The notes below the pieces were generated by a model. The model saw only the letters and a list, made by a program, of their open reading frames with translations, did no database searches and had not been told where the DNA came from. The position numbers and the translations under genes were made by a program. Shown here piece by piece: positions 34,430 through 45,271 of a stretch of DNA of 64,000 nt. Location of the stretch: contig NC_092807.1 of assembly GCF_040954645.1 (NCBI RefSeq), positions 2,480,001 to 2,544,000 of the forward strand, written 5' to 3'. The DNA is from Diabrotica undecimpunctata. Its lineage: Eukaryota; Arthropoda; Insecta; Coleoptera; Chrysomelidae. Numbering within the stretch: the stretch's first letter is position 1; every line of letters starts with the position of its first letter.

Positions 34430-34790
34430 TAAGCCTGTTCTAAAATAGCTTCAGAACAATACAGACATTCGAATTTTAAGACTAGTTCGATTATTTTGTC
34501 GTCAATTACAATTTTTCATCGTTTGGGTTCTCTTGCCATAACTAAAGATTTCACTTAAATTGTTGATGTTTCCCTATTGGACGTTTCAACCGCTGTTTTA
34601 AATGTTAAGTACCATTTGCTGTATATCATCTTTGTTATCTGAATTCAGTTGTCTGCATAACAAAGGATTTTCTTCTGTTTTCGTATCTCTGTCGGTTCTA
34701 ATTCCCAATCTGGCACCTGATTTGGCTTCAGCAATGGACTAGATAAGACTAGATAAGGCTCTATTCTCACTTTCACTAAATATACTTTCA
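34430..34790 (-). pseudogene. Decayed family C LINE fragment
   Basis: On the minus strand, broken frames read KILCYADN at the expected CYADD box (second Asp changed to Asn), then VETSNRETSTI, KSLVMAREPKR and KIVIDDKIIELVLKFECLYC. These parallel the CYADDAVLIA, VISKEPRR and IDGKIVEQVMKFNYLGVEI segments of the LINE at 49958-51049. It is a short, old fragment with no visible tail or duplication. Confidence 0.6.
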
Positions 34791-35053
34791 CAGAAAGCCT
34801 GTAACGTGAATGTGATGATATCCGCTTGCTTTGTATTCTACAGCAAATCCTTTAATTGAGTTTAACTCCAGAAACAATCAGAAATACTCGAGCAATGGGT
34901 ATGGATGAAAGTACATCCTCATTACGAATCATTACAGAAATGTAAGTAAGGGTAGAGAGAGACATGTCGAAGGAGATAACCATATTATCGTAGGTACCAA
35001 TGGTATCTTTGAAAAAGTATTATCTATATTTTTTAGGTAATTAGTGGTACCGT

Positions 35054-35071
35054 GGTGTCATATACGACACC
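35054..35071. repeat. Subterminal palindrome 1 of piggyBac-like element
   Basis: GGTGTC-ATATAC-GACACC: perfect 6 bp arms around six bases. It sits about 10 bp inside the left end. The same arms recur at 36445 and 36604 with different centres, so selection seems to act on the arms. A transposase-binding site is the likeliest role. Confidence 0.7.
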
Positions 35072-35129
35072 ACAGACACCCTTATAAAAATAACTCTAAA
35101 GAAGTAGAAAAGAACTTGTTTATAACAAA

Positions 35130-36404
35130 AAAAATCAAATTTCTTCTGTCCAAGTTGGACAGATTGGTCTTCTGTATTCGGCACACAGGCAAGCTGTACA
35201 GCGGACGTACAGGTCTCTACCTTTTCTGTTGGTAGATCGAGGGCAAACTTGAAATATTTTGTGGGTTGGAGGTTCAGTTTCTTGATTTCTGAGTACTGGC
35301 TGGTTCTCTTGACCAACAACATCAAAAATCGTGGAGCGCAAAAATCTGGACAAAGTTGGTATTTCTAATCTCTCTTTTAGTTGTGGAGTCACCGACTGTA
35401 GTGTTAAATACCTAAGAAAATCTTTCCTGGGAGTAATTTTTAAATTTGGATCTGATTTGGTTCTACTTGCGCTATGAACAACATAAGCATGCACCATCAA
35501 GCATGCCATAAAAAACTCAAAGAGATCACCGACGAGTTTTCCTAGACACGGATTTAGAATGACACAAATGATCATCACAAGTGTCTACTCCTCTTTTTGT
35601 AGAGTTATAAAATAAAACAATTTGGGGCTTGCTAGTGTCTTCATCAATTACACAGCAACAGAACAATTTTTTTTGTTTTGTCAAAAGCAAAGTCAGAACT
35701 TGGAATAATTTTTTTCTTTTTAAGAAATTCTGGCGAAATGTCAGACTTGTTTTTTCCTAAGGTTCCAACCATTGGCAACTTTTTTGTAAAAGCTTTTCTG
35801 CAAGATCTGAGGACAAAAACCAATTATCCATGATGACATTTTTATTGGTGCCATAGAGATTTTTGTATCGGCAAAGAACGTATTGGGTAAGCAAAGTTTC
35901 TGATGCGTCTCGTCTCTGTTTTCCCACATATGGTACTGCAGAATACATATAAAAATCTTAGAGTCGCACAACATAATGATTTTATTTCCATATTTGTCTG
36001 GTTTATTTGGAATCGCTGAAAAATATTTTCCAAGCCAGAATCTCTTCTGGTTTATTTGAAGTGTGAGTCTTTGGACCTGATAGACGAAGCACTATGTTTT
36101 TTTAACTGTGCGAGTGTTTTTTTGAGAAAAACGCAGTTTTATACCACTTAAAACAATTTTTTCTATATACTACTTATCTTATTTGATCGCTCTTTTTCTG
36201 TGAATCTTCACTCTTTACTAACCTCTGGCTCTGCTTAAATGGTATCAGAATGTTCACTTTCACTAAGCTCTTTGTCTTCATCCTCACTCAAATATTCAGA
36301 TTCTCTATTATTTAAAGGGACATCTTCATCACTCTCACCAGCCTCATAAGCATGCACAATTTCTTCTAACTCAGCCTGAGTCAACGCTTTGTTTGTTGAA
36401 GCCA
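35130..36404 (-). pseudogene. piggyBac-like transposase
   Basis: The start MASTNKALTQAELEEIVHAY lies at 36404, followed by an acidic N-terminus (ESDEDVPLNNRESEYLSEDE). The DDE part at 35741-36033 is spread over two frames: KYGNKIIMLCDSKIF, TNKNVIMDNWFLSSDLAEKL (the MDNWF-S-LA motif with a catalytic Asp). The C-terminal part at 35135-35578 ends in a Cys-rich domain (VCPRSTNRKGRDLYVRCTAC, then LCAEYRRPIC) like the zinc-binding tail of piggyBac transposases. A large central portion between 36060 and 36230 is shortened, and there are several shifts. It is inactive. Confidence 0.82.
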
Positions 36405-36444
36405 TTTACTTCTATATTCAAGATTATAACGGGAATTGTACTGT

Positions 36445-36462
36445 GGTGTCGTATGTGACACC
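36445..36462. repeat. Palindrome 2, upstream of the transposase start
   Basis: GGTGTC-GTATGT-GACACC lies about 40 bp upstream of the minus-strand transposase ATG at 36404. Its position suggests that transposase could also bind near its own promoter. Confidence 0.65.
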
Positions 36463-36603
36463 GATAAATATTTTACAATAGCTATTAGCGCCCGATAAAC
36501 AGTTACGGTTACAGTTGATTTGAAGCTAAAAGAGGTAAAGGTACTGAGAATCTAAACCTTCTCTATCTAGGAACGTACTGACTGCATCTAATCGAAATTG
36601 CTC

Positions 36604-36621
36604 GGTGTCGCCAGCGACACC
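36604..36621. repeat. Subterminal palindrome 3 of piggyBac-like element
   Basis: GGTGTC-GCCAGC-GACACC lies just inside the right end, followed by AGTGTACCA, the inverted counterpart of the TGGTACCG outer sequence at 35045. Confidence 0.7.
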
Positions 36622-37548
36622 AGTGTACCATTTTAGGGTTGTATGGAAAAAAGCACTTAAAATGTAGATATGACTGATGATTGAACAACAACTAAGCCTA
36701 AACGTCTTCTTTAGCACTCGAAATTCTAAAGAAGTTATTGAGGACCAACAATAGAGTTGTTTTGGCAGAAAAATTTCAAATAAAAAAGGATTTAAACAGG
36801 GGTCTATTGTCAAATAAACTTTTTAATTTCTTGTCGGAGATAGTAATGAAGGAAAGCGGAATACGAAGAAACGGAACTATCTGCAACAGAGACCAGGTTT
36901 TTATCTTTGTGCCGACGATGTAGTGCTAATAGAGAGAACAAAAAAACAATTACTGAGGATATTTAAGTTAATTGAAGAGAAGGCCCAGTGATATGAATTG
37001 CTAATACACGAATAGAAAACAAAGAATATTGAAATATTGTGTCAAGAAGGTACATCATTTCGAGTACTGAGTAACCTAAGGATTACTTTAACAAACAAAG
37101 AAGAAGAGAATCTACAAATTGAAAAGCGGATTGTCGGAGAAGGAAGAACTATTGGAGTTCTGCACAAATTATTGAAAGTAAAAAGGTATTCCGTGTGGCC
37201 AATATGAAGTTATTATACAGTGATGAGTGTCTTACCACCCGGCAAAATAGCGGAAAGGATAGAAGACAGATTAAGTTGCGAGACAGTACGAGATAAGGCT
37301 AGTATTAGACGTGTCTATTTGACTTCAGTCATAATTATACGGATGACCTCGAAAATATTTTATTTTAATAATTTCTGATGTTAGAATAAATGATTAAATA
37401 TATTAAGATATATTATAGTAAAAAACATTAATTAGTAGCGATTTTAAATTATAAATCTTTAAGTTTATTTAATAATAAAAATAACTCAACTGAAATATTT
37501 GACTAAACTAAATAGGTATAATCAGTCCGAAAACAATTGTTGTATGTG

Positions 37549-37612
37549 GAGTTGGCGTAATAGTTGGAGACGTTGTCTATTGATAAGAAGACTGGGGTTC
37601 AATTCACACCAA
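37549..37612 (+). repeat. tRNA-like sequence (pol III box A/B)
   Basis: TGGCGTAATAGTTGG resembles a tRNA box A and GGGTTCAATTC a box B, with spacing close to that of a tRNA gene. A full cloverleaf with good stems cannot be drawn, so it is not called a tRNA gene. It may be a SINE head or tRNA pseudogene. Confidence 0.4.
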
Positions 37613-37846
37613 GGGTAAAATTTTTGTTTTACTCAATCAAAAATAATAGAAAATATGATACATATTAGGTAACAAGTTTTCGAAAAACTCATTATTTACA
37701 ATTTATTCTTATTCCAATTCCTCTGTACAGGTACTGATTTTCAAAACAATTGACGACATTGAAATGGATGCGCGCGAACAGCTACCTGCTTTATAGCTAA
37801 CCAAATCATTAAGCCTTCAAGTTATCAAATAATAACACATCGAGAA

Positions 37847-38641
37847 GTGTTTTTTACGGTAAACAGAAACTTTTTATTGAAAAAACAATTCGTGAAAAGG
37901 ATTTTAACGGCCGAGGAAAAAGTGCAAATTGTTGTCTTGCATGTGAATGGATTATCAGACAACATGATTAGACAACAATTTGTAAATATGTTTCCAACTA
38001 GGCCGGCTCCAGCACGATCAACAATTCAGTCTATTCAACACCATTCTTCCATATTCTTACACCACCAACAATGTGGAATTCCAAGATTTAGAGTAGGTGA
38101 AATTTTGTAAAGACATCGATACCGTCCCTATAAACTTCATAAATCCAACGAACAATTCCCTGAGGATCAATATAGACGTTTAGAATTTTGTCAAACTGCA
38201 ATGGAAATGTCACATCAAGATGAACATTTTTTAGAGAACGTTTTGTTCACCGATGAATGTACGTTTTCATTGCATGGCCGTCACAATTCAATCAATGCTA
38301 CGTATTGATCTCGAGGAAATCCTCGTCAGATTTATGTCGCTCGTACCCAGCGTCTTCGAAAAGTAAATGTTTGGGGAGGCATAATAGGGAATCATGTCAT
38401 TGGTCCATTTTTTATAGACGGTATGTTGACTGGGCGGAAATACTTGGAACTTCTGCAAAATGAAATTGTCCCAGCCCTTTGTAATTTACCAATACCTTTT
38501 GATTCCATATGGTTTCAACACGATGGTTGTCCTGCACATAATTCTCCCATCGTCAGTGAATATCTCAGTGCGACTTTTTCTAATCGATTGATTAGTGGCC
38601 ACGGATATTTTTTTATTTTTGTAGAATTTTTACTTATTTAA
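37847..38641 (+). pseudogene. Truncated DDE transposase of the 37.2-39.3 kb element
   Basis: The HTH half is at 37847-38110: KRILTAEEKVQIVVLHVNG, RQQFVNMFPTRPAPARSTIQ (DUF4817-like). After a shift, FCQTAMEMSHQDEHFLENV leads to VLFTDECTFSLHGRHNS (first Asp), then VNVWGGIIGNHVIGPFFIDG and, in 38423-38641, FQHDGCPAHNSPIVSEYLSA (second Asp). The frame ends at NRLISGHGYFF, where the SPDLxPxD box should follow, so the third catalytic residue is deleted. Inactive. Confidence 0.83.
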
Positions 38642-38793
38642 ACAATCTTTAAAAGTTTTTACTTTATTTTCGAAAGTACGACGATACTGTTTTGTCAATA
38701 AGATTTTTTGTTTTAACTTTAGTTTTTGGTTAGTTTTGTTTAGTGATTCAAAGCAAAACGATCTTTGCATAATTTCAAATTATTAAAAAAAAA

Positions 38794-38873
38794 CCACATG
38801 TGGGTTTTGAACTCTAATCGTCTGCGATGTCTGTATCGCAATGTCGAATTCTTATCACTAATCTACGAAGGAT
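38794..38873 (-). repeat. Second tRNA-like sequence, opposite orientation
   Basis: On the minus strand, CGTAGATTAGTGATAAG (box A-like) is followed by GACATTGCGATACAG and AGAGTTCAAAACCC (box B-like), again with tRNA-like spacing. It ends ACATGTGG before a T-run, which could act as a pol III terminator. No sound cloverleaf was drawn. Confidence 0.4.
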
Positions 38874-39654
38874 TTATGATTTAATCCGTGACAAGAGTCT
38901 ATGAAACTCCTCAAATCATAGTAGAAATTATTCTTGGTTAATAATTTAAAACTTTAGATTAAATAATCACTATTAAGTAATTAAATTATTTTATTTACAT
39001 TTTTGCTTTATTGTGGTCAATCAGTTTTTACTTTATGCGAAATTAAAAAATGGAAATACGTCACACATTCGACGTTACTCATAATAATTATGACCGAGGT
39101 GATTTAGCTCGAATCTAACGTCTAAAGGTGTGAGACTATCGATAGTGGTAATGTAATGTAATATAAATTATAGGTTTTTCCGATTATTTCTCACCTCTAC
39201 GAGTTTCATCTCTTTTTATTTCACAAGGTAACTGTGTTTTCTATCTCTTACGTTAAAAAGCCGGGTGGTAAGACACTCATCACTGTATACAGTTTATATA
39301 GAGTATCTAGAAGCGAAATATTTAAAAAAAAATTTGGATGATTAAAATGAAGGAAACCTTTGCCATTATTAAGCCATATTATAAATTAGCCAGATTATTA
39401 GGGCGAAAAGACTAAAGATATTTAGGGCATGTGCTTAGAAGAGCTCGGAAGATGAGTTGAGGACTCCCAACAGAGAAGAGAAGAGGAAGTGTGGAAAAAC
39501 GGAAAGGTGCTTGAAGCGTGTAGGAGGGACCTAAAGAAATAGTAACAAGTAACTAAGAACTGTGGCCACTCACCGTGAATTTTTAAAAAGAAATTTTAGT
39601 TCCTGGGTTTGTCGGTCTGTTATAAATAAAACACTCTGCCAATGGTGCATTTAC

Positions 39655-40020
39655 AAAAAAAACTCAACGTATTATTGATAGAATTTTGATCTTTTTATGT
39701 GAATTATCTCTAACTCCAACACAAGAGCACTTTTTCCAAAATCCGAACTTTTTTAAATCAAAACAATGGGTATTTTCTAGAGAATGCTTAGATAAGGCTG
39801 TAGTCTGTTGATTTGTACACCACATTTGTATGCAACAAGCCTTCTATGTAGATATTGGTGCGATTGTCCAATATATGTTGAGTTGCAGTCTTTACAATTT
39901 ACTTTACAGTTTAATTTTTGAAAATATTTTCCAGATATTTTTGACGATTTATGTCCAACATCAACGTTAACATGTACATAAATATTATACATACCATATA
40001 AAATAAATAAATGTTTGTTC
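39655..40020 (-). pseudogene. Penelope-like element fragment, GIY-YIG endonuclease
   Basis: On the minus strand, FQKLNCKVNCKDCNSTYIGQ followed by SHQYLHRRLVAYKCGV matches the GIY-YIG endonuclease of Penelope-like retroelements: the paired Cys (NCKDC) just before STYIGQ is typical. Downstream, in another frame, HCFDLKKFGFWKKCSC corresponds to the conserved H-FDF segment and terminal IKIL to the usual C-terminus. The RT part is absent, and the fragment is cut off at about 40020 by the start of the adjoining LINE. Confidence 0.72.
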
Positions 40021-40027
40021 AGAATGC

Positions 40028-40367
40028 TCTCGGGGGAACCTGTAACCCTAGAGAGCGCGTCCCCAGGTGGCGGATAGGGGAATGCCCTCACCGGCCTGTT
40101 TGCAGCTAGGCCGGCGGGTAGGTGGGAAATAAAATACCCCCGCGGGCCAACAGGTGGGGTAGATAGGACTCCTAAGCCGTAGAGAAGGCAACTTATCTAA
40201 GAGAAGGATACTCTGATTTAAAACGCGGGTCCTTCAAGTTGGGGGTTGAGGCATCGGGCTAACTCCTCGATACTCGGAAAAAATAATCAAAGGTTAAAAA
40301 TTTCAGCAAAAAGCCTTGGAATTCGGACGGATTAAACTATAAACGAAATTCGCAAAGAAAATGGATT
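40028..40367 (+). other. GC-rich 5' UTR of a LINE
   Basis: The stretch from about 40028 (CTCTCGGGGGAACC) is markedly GC-rich against its AT-rich setting, includes CGCGTCCCCAGGTGGCGGAT and CCCCCGCGGGCCAACAGG, and runs directly into the endonuclease frame. Internal promoters of non-LTR elements lie in such 5' regions. Its presence shows that this copy is not 5'-truncated. Confidence 0.65.
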
Positions 40368-41520
40368 ATGAATTTGGGTGCTTGGAACATACAAGGAATA
40401 AGGACAAAACAGGAGGAGGTCTTCCGTGAACTGAGTAAAATGAAACTAGACATCTGTGTATTAACTGAAGTAAAGAAAAAAGGAAGAGGAAATGAAAAGA
40501 TAAACGAATACCTGCATTTCTATAGTGGCGTAGAAAAGAGCGAATGAGCTAAAAGGGGAGTGTCTATAGCAATACATCAGAAACTGAAAAAATGTATTAA
40601 ATCATGGCAAGAAATAGATGAAAGAATTATCCTCATGGAAATTAAGAAAAATGGCCATGAAATAGTGGTAATTGGAACATATGCACCGACGGATGACTCA
40701 AGGATTGACAGCAAGGAAGAGTACTTTAACAAGTTAACAACTGTTCTAGCCACAATTAATAAGAAGAAAGAAATTTGGATTTTAGGTGATCTTAATGCAA
40801 GAACTGGAAAGAGCTCCAACAGTGAAATAATAGGGAAATATGGAGAAGACATTCTGAATGACAATGGTCAAAGATTAATAGATTGTTGCGAGGCACATTC
40901 TTTGAAAATATTAAATGGTTTCTTCCCCCATAAGAATATACACAAATTTACATGGACGCAGCCTACCAGGAATTTAAAATCAATAATTGACTATTTCATT
41001 CAGCGTAAAGATTCTAAACTAAAAACGAAGGACGTGAAGGTGTTTAGAGGGCCAGAATGTGGAAGTGAACACCATATGATTATTGCAAAAGTAATGGTGA
41101 CATTTAAGAGAGAACAATCAAGTCACAAAAATGATGAAGTAACAGACATAGGAATAACCATAGAAAACGTAAAATATAACCTGGAAAGCTTTAAACAAGA
41201 TTCGACAAAGTTCTTATATAAAATTAGAATAGCTCAGAAAATAAAAAATATAAAAACAAAGGACTTAGACCCTGAAAGTCTGTATGAGGTAATTAAAAAA
41301 TATATTCATGAAGCGGCAAATGAAGCACTGGGAAAAGTTGAAAATCGGAAAAAAGGTAAACCTGAATGGTTGTCAACGGAACTAGAAGAGAAAGTTCTCA
41401 AGAAAAAACAAGCATATCACACATGGCTTCAATCCAAAGACCCTCAAGACAGAGAAATATACGCTTAATGGAATAGAGAAGTTAAAAAGGACGTGGATAA
41501 GGCGAAAAATATAAACTGGA
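40368..41520 (+). pseudogene. LINE endonuclease (APE/EEP) domain
   Basis: The reading begins MNLGAWNIQGIRTKQEE and continues DICVLTEVKKKGRG (catalytic Glu), RGVSIAIHQKLKKCIKSWQE, ERIILMEIKKNGHEIVVIGT, YAPTDDS, WILGDLNARTGKSSN (catalytic D-N pair), FTWTQPTRNLKSIIDYFIQR and ECGSEHHMIIAKVMV (catalytic SEHH, the usual SDH-type box). These are the APE-type endonuclease motifs in order. A stop lies at 40546-40548 before KRGVSI and another at about 41467 (YA-stop-WNREVKKDVDKAKN), so the polyprotein is not intact. The remainder is the linker to the RT. Confidence 0.88.
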
Positions 41521-41544
41521 AAGTGTGATAAACTGGACAGATTT

Positions 41545-42357
41545 ATGGGTGGAACAAAAGTGGCACAAGCTTGGAAAACATTAAAGCAGTTTAGGAAAAA
41601 TGAGAAAAGTGAAGACAACATTTCTCTCATAAAGTTAAATGAATGGGAAGAATATTATACGAAACTGCTAAAAGAGGATAGAGTAGAGTACAGATGGGAA
41701 AAGATAAGGGAATTAATAGACAACAGAGACGAAAGACAGGAAATCCCTATAATAACATTATCTGAATTGACGGAAACCTTAAAAGAGGTTAAAAACGGAA
41801 AAGCCACAGGGCCTGGAGACATTCCCATAGAGCTGGTTAAATATGGGCCGACTGCACTTTTAGAATTAATAGTAGACCTTTTCAATAAATGTATGTGTGG
41901 AGACCAGGAAATTCCTAAAGATTGGAATAAATCATATATAAGCTCCATATATAAGAGAGGGAATAAAAGAGACTGTTCCAATTATAGAGGTATTAGTGTG
42001 ACGAGCTCTGTGGGCCGGTTGTACGGCAGAATATTAAAGAAGAGGGTTGAAAGACAGATACAAGATATTGAAGAACAAAGCGGCTTCCGTACCGGGAGAT
42101 CCTGCCTTGATAATATATTTATCCTACGACAAATAATTGAAAAGCGTGTCGAAAGAAGTAGAGAGACCCATTTGGTATTTATAGACCTTGAGAAAGCATA
42201 TGATAGTGTCCCGTTAAAGAAAATGTTTGAGGTCCTCGAAAGGTCCGGATTGGATTCGACGTATATCCGAGCGATATATAAATTGTACGAAAATGCAATT
42301 AGTTGTGTAAAAATACCATATGAAGAGAAAAAAGCTAAAAACTATTCAACCAAATGA
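41545..42357 (+). pseudogene. Reverse transcriptase, cut before the catalytic YxDD
   Basis: Continues the same LINE: VAQAWKTLKQFRKNEKSEDN, TLKEVKNGKATGPGDIPIEL, IPKDWNKSYISSIYKRGNKR, DCSNYRGISVTSSVGRLYGR, GFRTGRSCLDNIFILRQIIE and LVFIDLEKAYDSVPLKKMFE (first catalytic Asp). It ends in YAISCVKIPYEEKKAKNYST at 42357. The expected G-RQGDPLSP and YADD motifs are missing. So this copy has its 5' end but lacks its 3' half, the reverse of normal LINE truncation; a later deletion or recombination is implied. Confidence 0.85.
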
Positions 42358-42359
42358 CG

Positions 42360-43034
42360 TAAACGTAAAGTAAATAAATAAGAACATTTATGTTTAGAAC
42401 AATTTCTAAATTTGCTTACGAACACGTACCTCCCTGACACCAACCATGTCGGTAATTAAAAAACAAGTTACCTCGAGAAATCGATTGGTCAAAGAGAAAA
42501 GACTTAACGTCTCTCTTAAATGAAATGAGCAATTTATCGGTTGTGAATTGGCATTAGCTTTAAAAGTGGCCGCTATAGTCGTGGAGGAAGGAGGGAGCGC
42601 CACTTTCGACACCTCTGTCAATGAAACCCATTATTCGGTACGTCCATAAAACTTTTAATGTCTTCATTTTACGTTTCACTGATGACCTTTCGGCTTGACT
42701 TAGCGAAAAAATGTCTGCGTTAAACTCACGCGACCATTAAGTTTTTGTGAAAGCCAAACGCCGATTTCTATAATTCCCCGAGATATGATTCCGCTGCAAA
42801 GCCTTAGAAACTAATAAAGGAGTACATGTTCAAAGTTCTTAGCTATCTTCTTTCTAGTATATGCGCTATGCATTACAATCAAGATATCTCAGATGAGTCC
42901 AAGCCAAACAAGTGATTACCTGTACCAATAATTGCGAATGCTATTATTTAAAATGATAAAAAGAAGAAAAAGTAAGATTTTACGGAAAAACTATAAAATA
43001 ATTGTTATATAAATCATCTACAACACAATGTATA
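42360..43034. other. Non-coding sequence without recognised features
   Basis: More balanced base composition than the surroundings and no transposon or LINE motif. It may be unique host sequence. No gene model is supported. Confidence 0.45.
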
Positions 43035-43154
43035 TACAGTAAAACCTCGGTTAACCGAAATAATTGGGGGGGAGGCCGTTTCGGATAACAAGAATTTCGG
43101 TTAAAAATAACATTGTTTTTTATAATATTCTTCTATAATATTCTATTCAAAGTA

Positions 43155-45271
43155 CAGTAAAACCTCGATATAACGGACCTCTATTTAACGGACTTCGGAT
43201 ATAACGGACAAAAATTTGGTCAAATGTAAAAAAAAATAAAAATGTATTGTTAATATTATACAAGCTTAACCCGTCCCTTCCACTATATTTTACAAAGAAC
43301 TTAGCATAAGACAAGACATTTCTAATAGTAATATGTATATATTTTTTTGCTGAAAAATAAATAAATAAAGCATTTGTGAGAGAAACCTAATATTTTATCA
43401 TAAACATAATATAATGTGTCTACTACACACATGACATAAAAATTTACACATTTGTTTGACTTGTTTATTCGTTGTGAATGAACACATTTAGTGTACGCCA
43501 GTAAATAAGTTCAAATTTTGGCAATCCTACCCTTTAAAATATAGACAAACGGTAAATAATCAATCTAAACGATCAATCAAAAACTAGAGATTATACAAAA
43601 GTTGGAGTCTGGAACGTCTGTGTCTTATATATGTGATCAATATGGCATAGAAAAGCAAACTGTTTCGGACAAAGAAACAAAAGCAAAATAAATAAATTTG
43701 CATTAATGTGTGATGTAGGAGAGAACAGCAATCTCAGAAAATGCATGAAATTGGCTCGTGAAACTTCATTGGTTGGAAGAAGCAATCTTAAAATGGTACG
43801 GCCAACAACGTTCTAGCGGGATCCCGGTCAGAGTCGAATTGAAATCTGCTGCAATTAAATTAGCAAATCATATGGACATATCATTCACAGCAAGTGATGG
43901 ATGGCTCTGGTGCTTTCGCAAAAGGCACGGAATCATGAATAAAAGAATTTACGGCGAAGCTTCAAGTGCACCAAAAGAAGAAATAGAACCTTTTAGGCAA
44001 AAATTAGTATAACATGTAAGTAACGAAATGCTATTAGAATCTTAAAGTTACAATGCTGACGAAACTGGTTTGTTATGGCGTACTTTTCCTAAAAGCACAC
44101 AAGCCTCATATGAAAAATCGAATTCTGGAAGAAAAATCAGCAAGGACGGGATCTCGAAGGCATGGTTCACCTCAGATATTTTCAAAAATTGGTTATTTAA
44201 AGAATGTGTACCTTCAGTGAGAAAATTTCAAGAGAACAAATTTTGAATACCGCCAGAAGAGGTGAAAGGTTTATTACTAGATAACGCTACTGCTCACCCG
44301 TCTGAAAATATTCTACGTTCAGAAAATGACAACTTTAGCTGTATGATTTTGCCAAAAAATACAACATCGCTTATTCAACCCATTGATCAGGGAATAATTT
44401 TGGCAACCAAACGAATATATCGCAAAAAGTTTTTAGACGAAGTAATGGTTGTATTGCACAATGGAGATATTGCAAAAGATACAAGAGGGCGGCGTGGCAT
44501 ACCTTGCAAAACTTTAGGTCTTGCAATTTAAAATCAACAATTTTTAATTTTGTTGCAGCATTAGAAGATGTGAAAGAGCAAACATTAAAAAAATGCTTGG
44601 AAGAATTTGTTTGATGGCCAAGATTCAGACATAAATTTAGAAGGCTTGGAAGTTACTGATTTCTGTAGAACAATACATAATAATGTCACAGAACATGTAG
44701 CTGAAGAAGATGTTTTACCATGGCTAGAAGTAGATACAGGTGACCCTGGGTATAACATCATGACTGAAAGTGAAATAGCAGATGAAGTTATGAACCTAAG
44801 AAGTGAGGATGGAAGTGAAGATGGCGAAGAAGACGACAAATCAACACTGCCAAAAATGAAGTTATAAAAAGTAAGATCGCACCTCGACGATCTAATAACA
44901 TTTATTGATTATTTATCAGATAACGAAGTTCGACTGTATTTTACGCATTTTCGTAATTTTAGAGAGTTGATCATAAAAAAAACAACAAACATAGAAAATG
45001 CAAACGAAACTTGATTTTTTCAAAACAGGATTACCAACAGCAAGCGCGTTGTTATCAACAGCAAAGTCACTTCACGACGAATTTCCGAAGACAATTAAAT
45101 AGAATTTTGTTTGTATTTTGTATTTTTTATACATATCTAAATACAGTATACATACATATTTTAAAAAAAAAAGTTTTTTGATTTATTTTGAACATATTTT
45201 TATATAACGGACTTTCGGCTTTAACGGACGCCCCGTCCCCCCAACTAGTCCGTTATATCGAGGTTTTACTG
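43155..45271 (+). mobile_element. Inner Tigger-like transposon
   Basis: TIRs CAGTAAAACCTCGATATAAC plus GGAC match perfectly between 43155 and the inverted end at 45271. TA flanks both (43153-43154, 45272-45273). The sub-terminal sequence repeats short ATATAACGGAC blocks. The element, 2117 bp, lies just inside the left end of the outer Tigger and is oriented oppositely to the outer transposase. Confidence 0.88.
43560..44867 (+). pseudogene. Tigger/jerky-type transposase, internally deleted
   Basis: Broken frames give an N-terminal HTH (DYTKVGVWNV-like decay of the first HTH), then in 43758-44012 the CENP-B type domain: LEEAILKWYGQQRSSGIPVR, AIKLANHMDISFTASDGWLW and FRKRHGIMNKRIYGEA. The catalytic start NADETGLLWR follows near 44055. 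Reading then jumps from KSNSGRKISKDGIS to KAWFTSDIFKNWLFKECVPS, so about 60 residues are deleted. 44262-44531 has KGLLLDNATAHPSENIL (second Asp) and LPKNTTSLIQPIDQGIILAT (third Asp). 44607-44867 is the acidic C-terminus. All three Asp residues are visible but the protein is broken by deletion and shifts. Confidence 0.83.

Larger units (their letters stand above)
35045..36635 (-). mobile_element. piggyBac-like DNA transposon
   Basis: The limits are set by similar ends: TGGTACCGTGGTGTC at 35045 and, on the other strand, TGGTACACTGGTGTC near 36630. Just inside each end lies an 18 bp palindrome GGTGTC-N6-GACACC, and a third copy lies upstream of the transposase start. A flanking TTAA duplication, the hallmark of piggyBac, is not seen at these exact limits, so the true ends may lie slightly further out. 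Confidence 0.65.
37218..39285 (+). mobile_element. Tc1/mariner-superfamily transposon with 26 bp perfect TIRs
   Basis: The ends CAGTGATGAGTGTCTTACCA (37218) plus CCCGGC match their exact inverted copy ending at 39285. TA flanks both sides (37216-37217 and 39286-39287). Beyond the perfect 26 bp, similarity continues weakly for some 30 bp. The element is 2068 bp and carries one decayed plus-strand transposase. It also holds two tRNA-like modules, one near each end in opposite orientation. Confidence 0.88.
36720..39600 (+). pseudogene. LINE relic split by a Tc1-like transposon
   Basis: The first part (36720-37215) reads EKFQIKKDLNRGLLSNKLFN, then a shift to CADDVVLIERTKKQLLRIFK (catalytic ADD box), FRVLSNLRITLTNKEEENLQ and GRTIGVLHKLLKVKRYSV. 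The coding reading stops at the TA target of the transposon at 37218-39285. Beyond it, 39288-39600 continues with broken C-terminal sequence (KTKDI or LKIFRACA near 39410, corresponding to a KYLGHVLR box). It is strongly decayed. The transposon's TA target is inside the RT gene. Confidence 0.68.

Noticed and set aside
37549..37612. Functional tRNA gene
   Set aside because: Box A and B are recognisable, but acceptor, anticodon and T stems do not pair well enough for a cloverleaf.
42678..42715. CTGATGA followed by GCGAAA, hammerhead-like
   Set aside because: No helix II can be formed between the two core parts and no helix I pairing flanks them.
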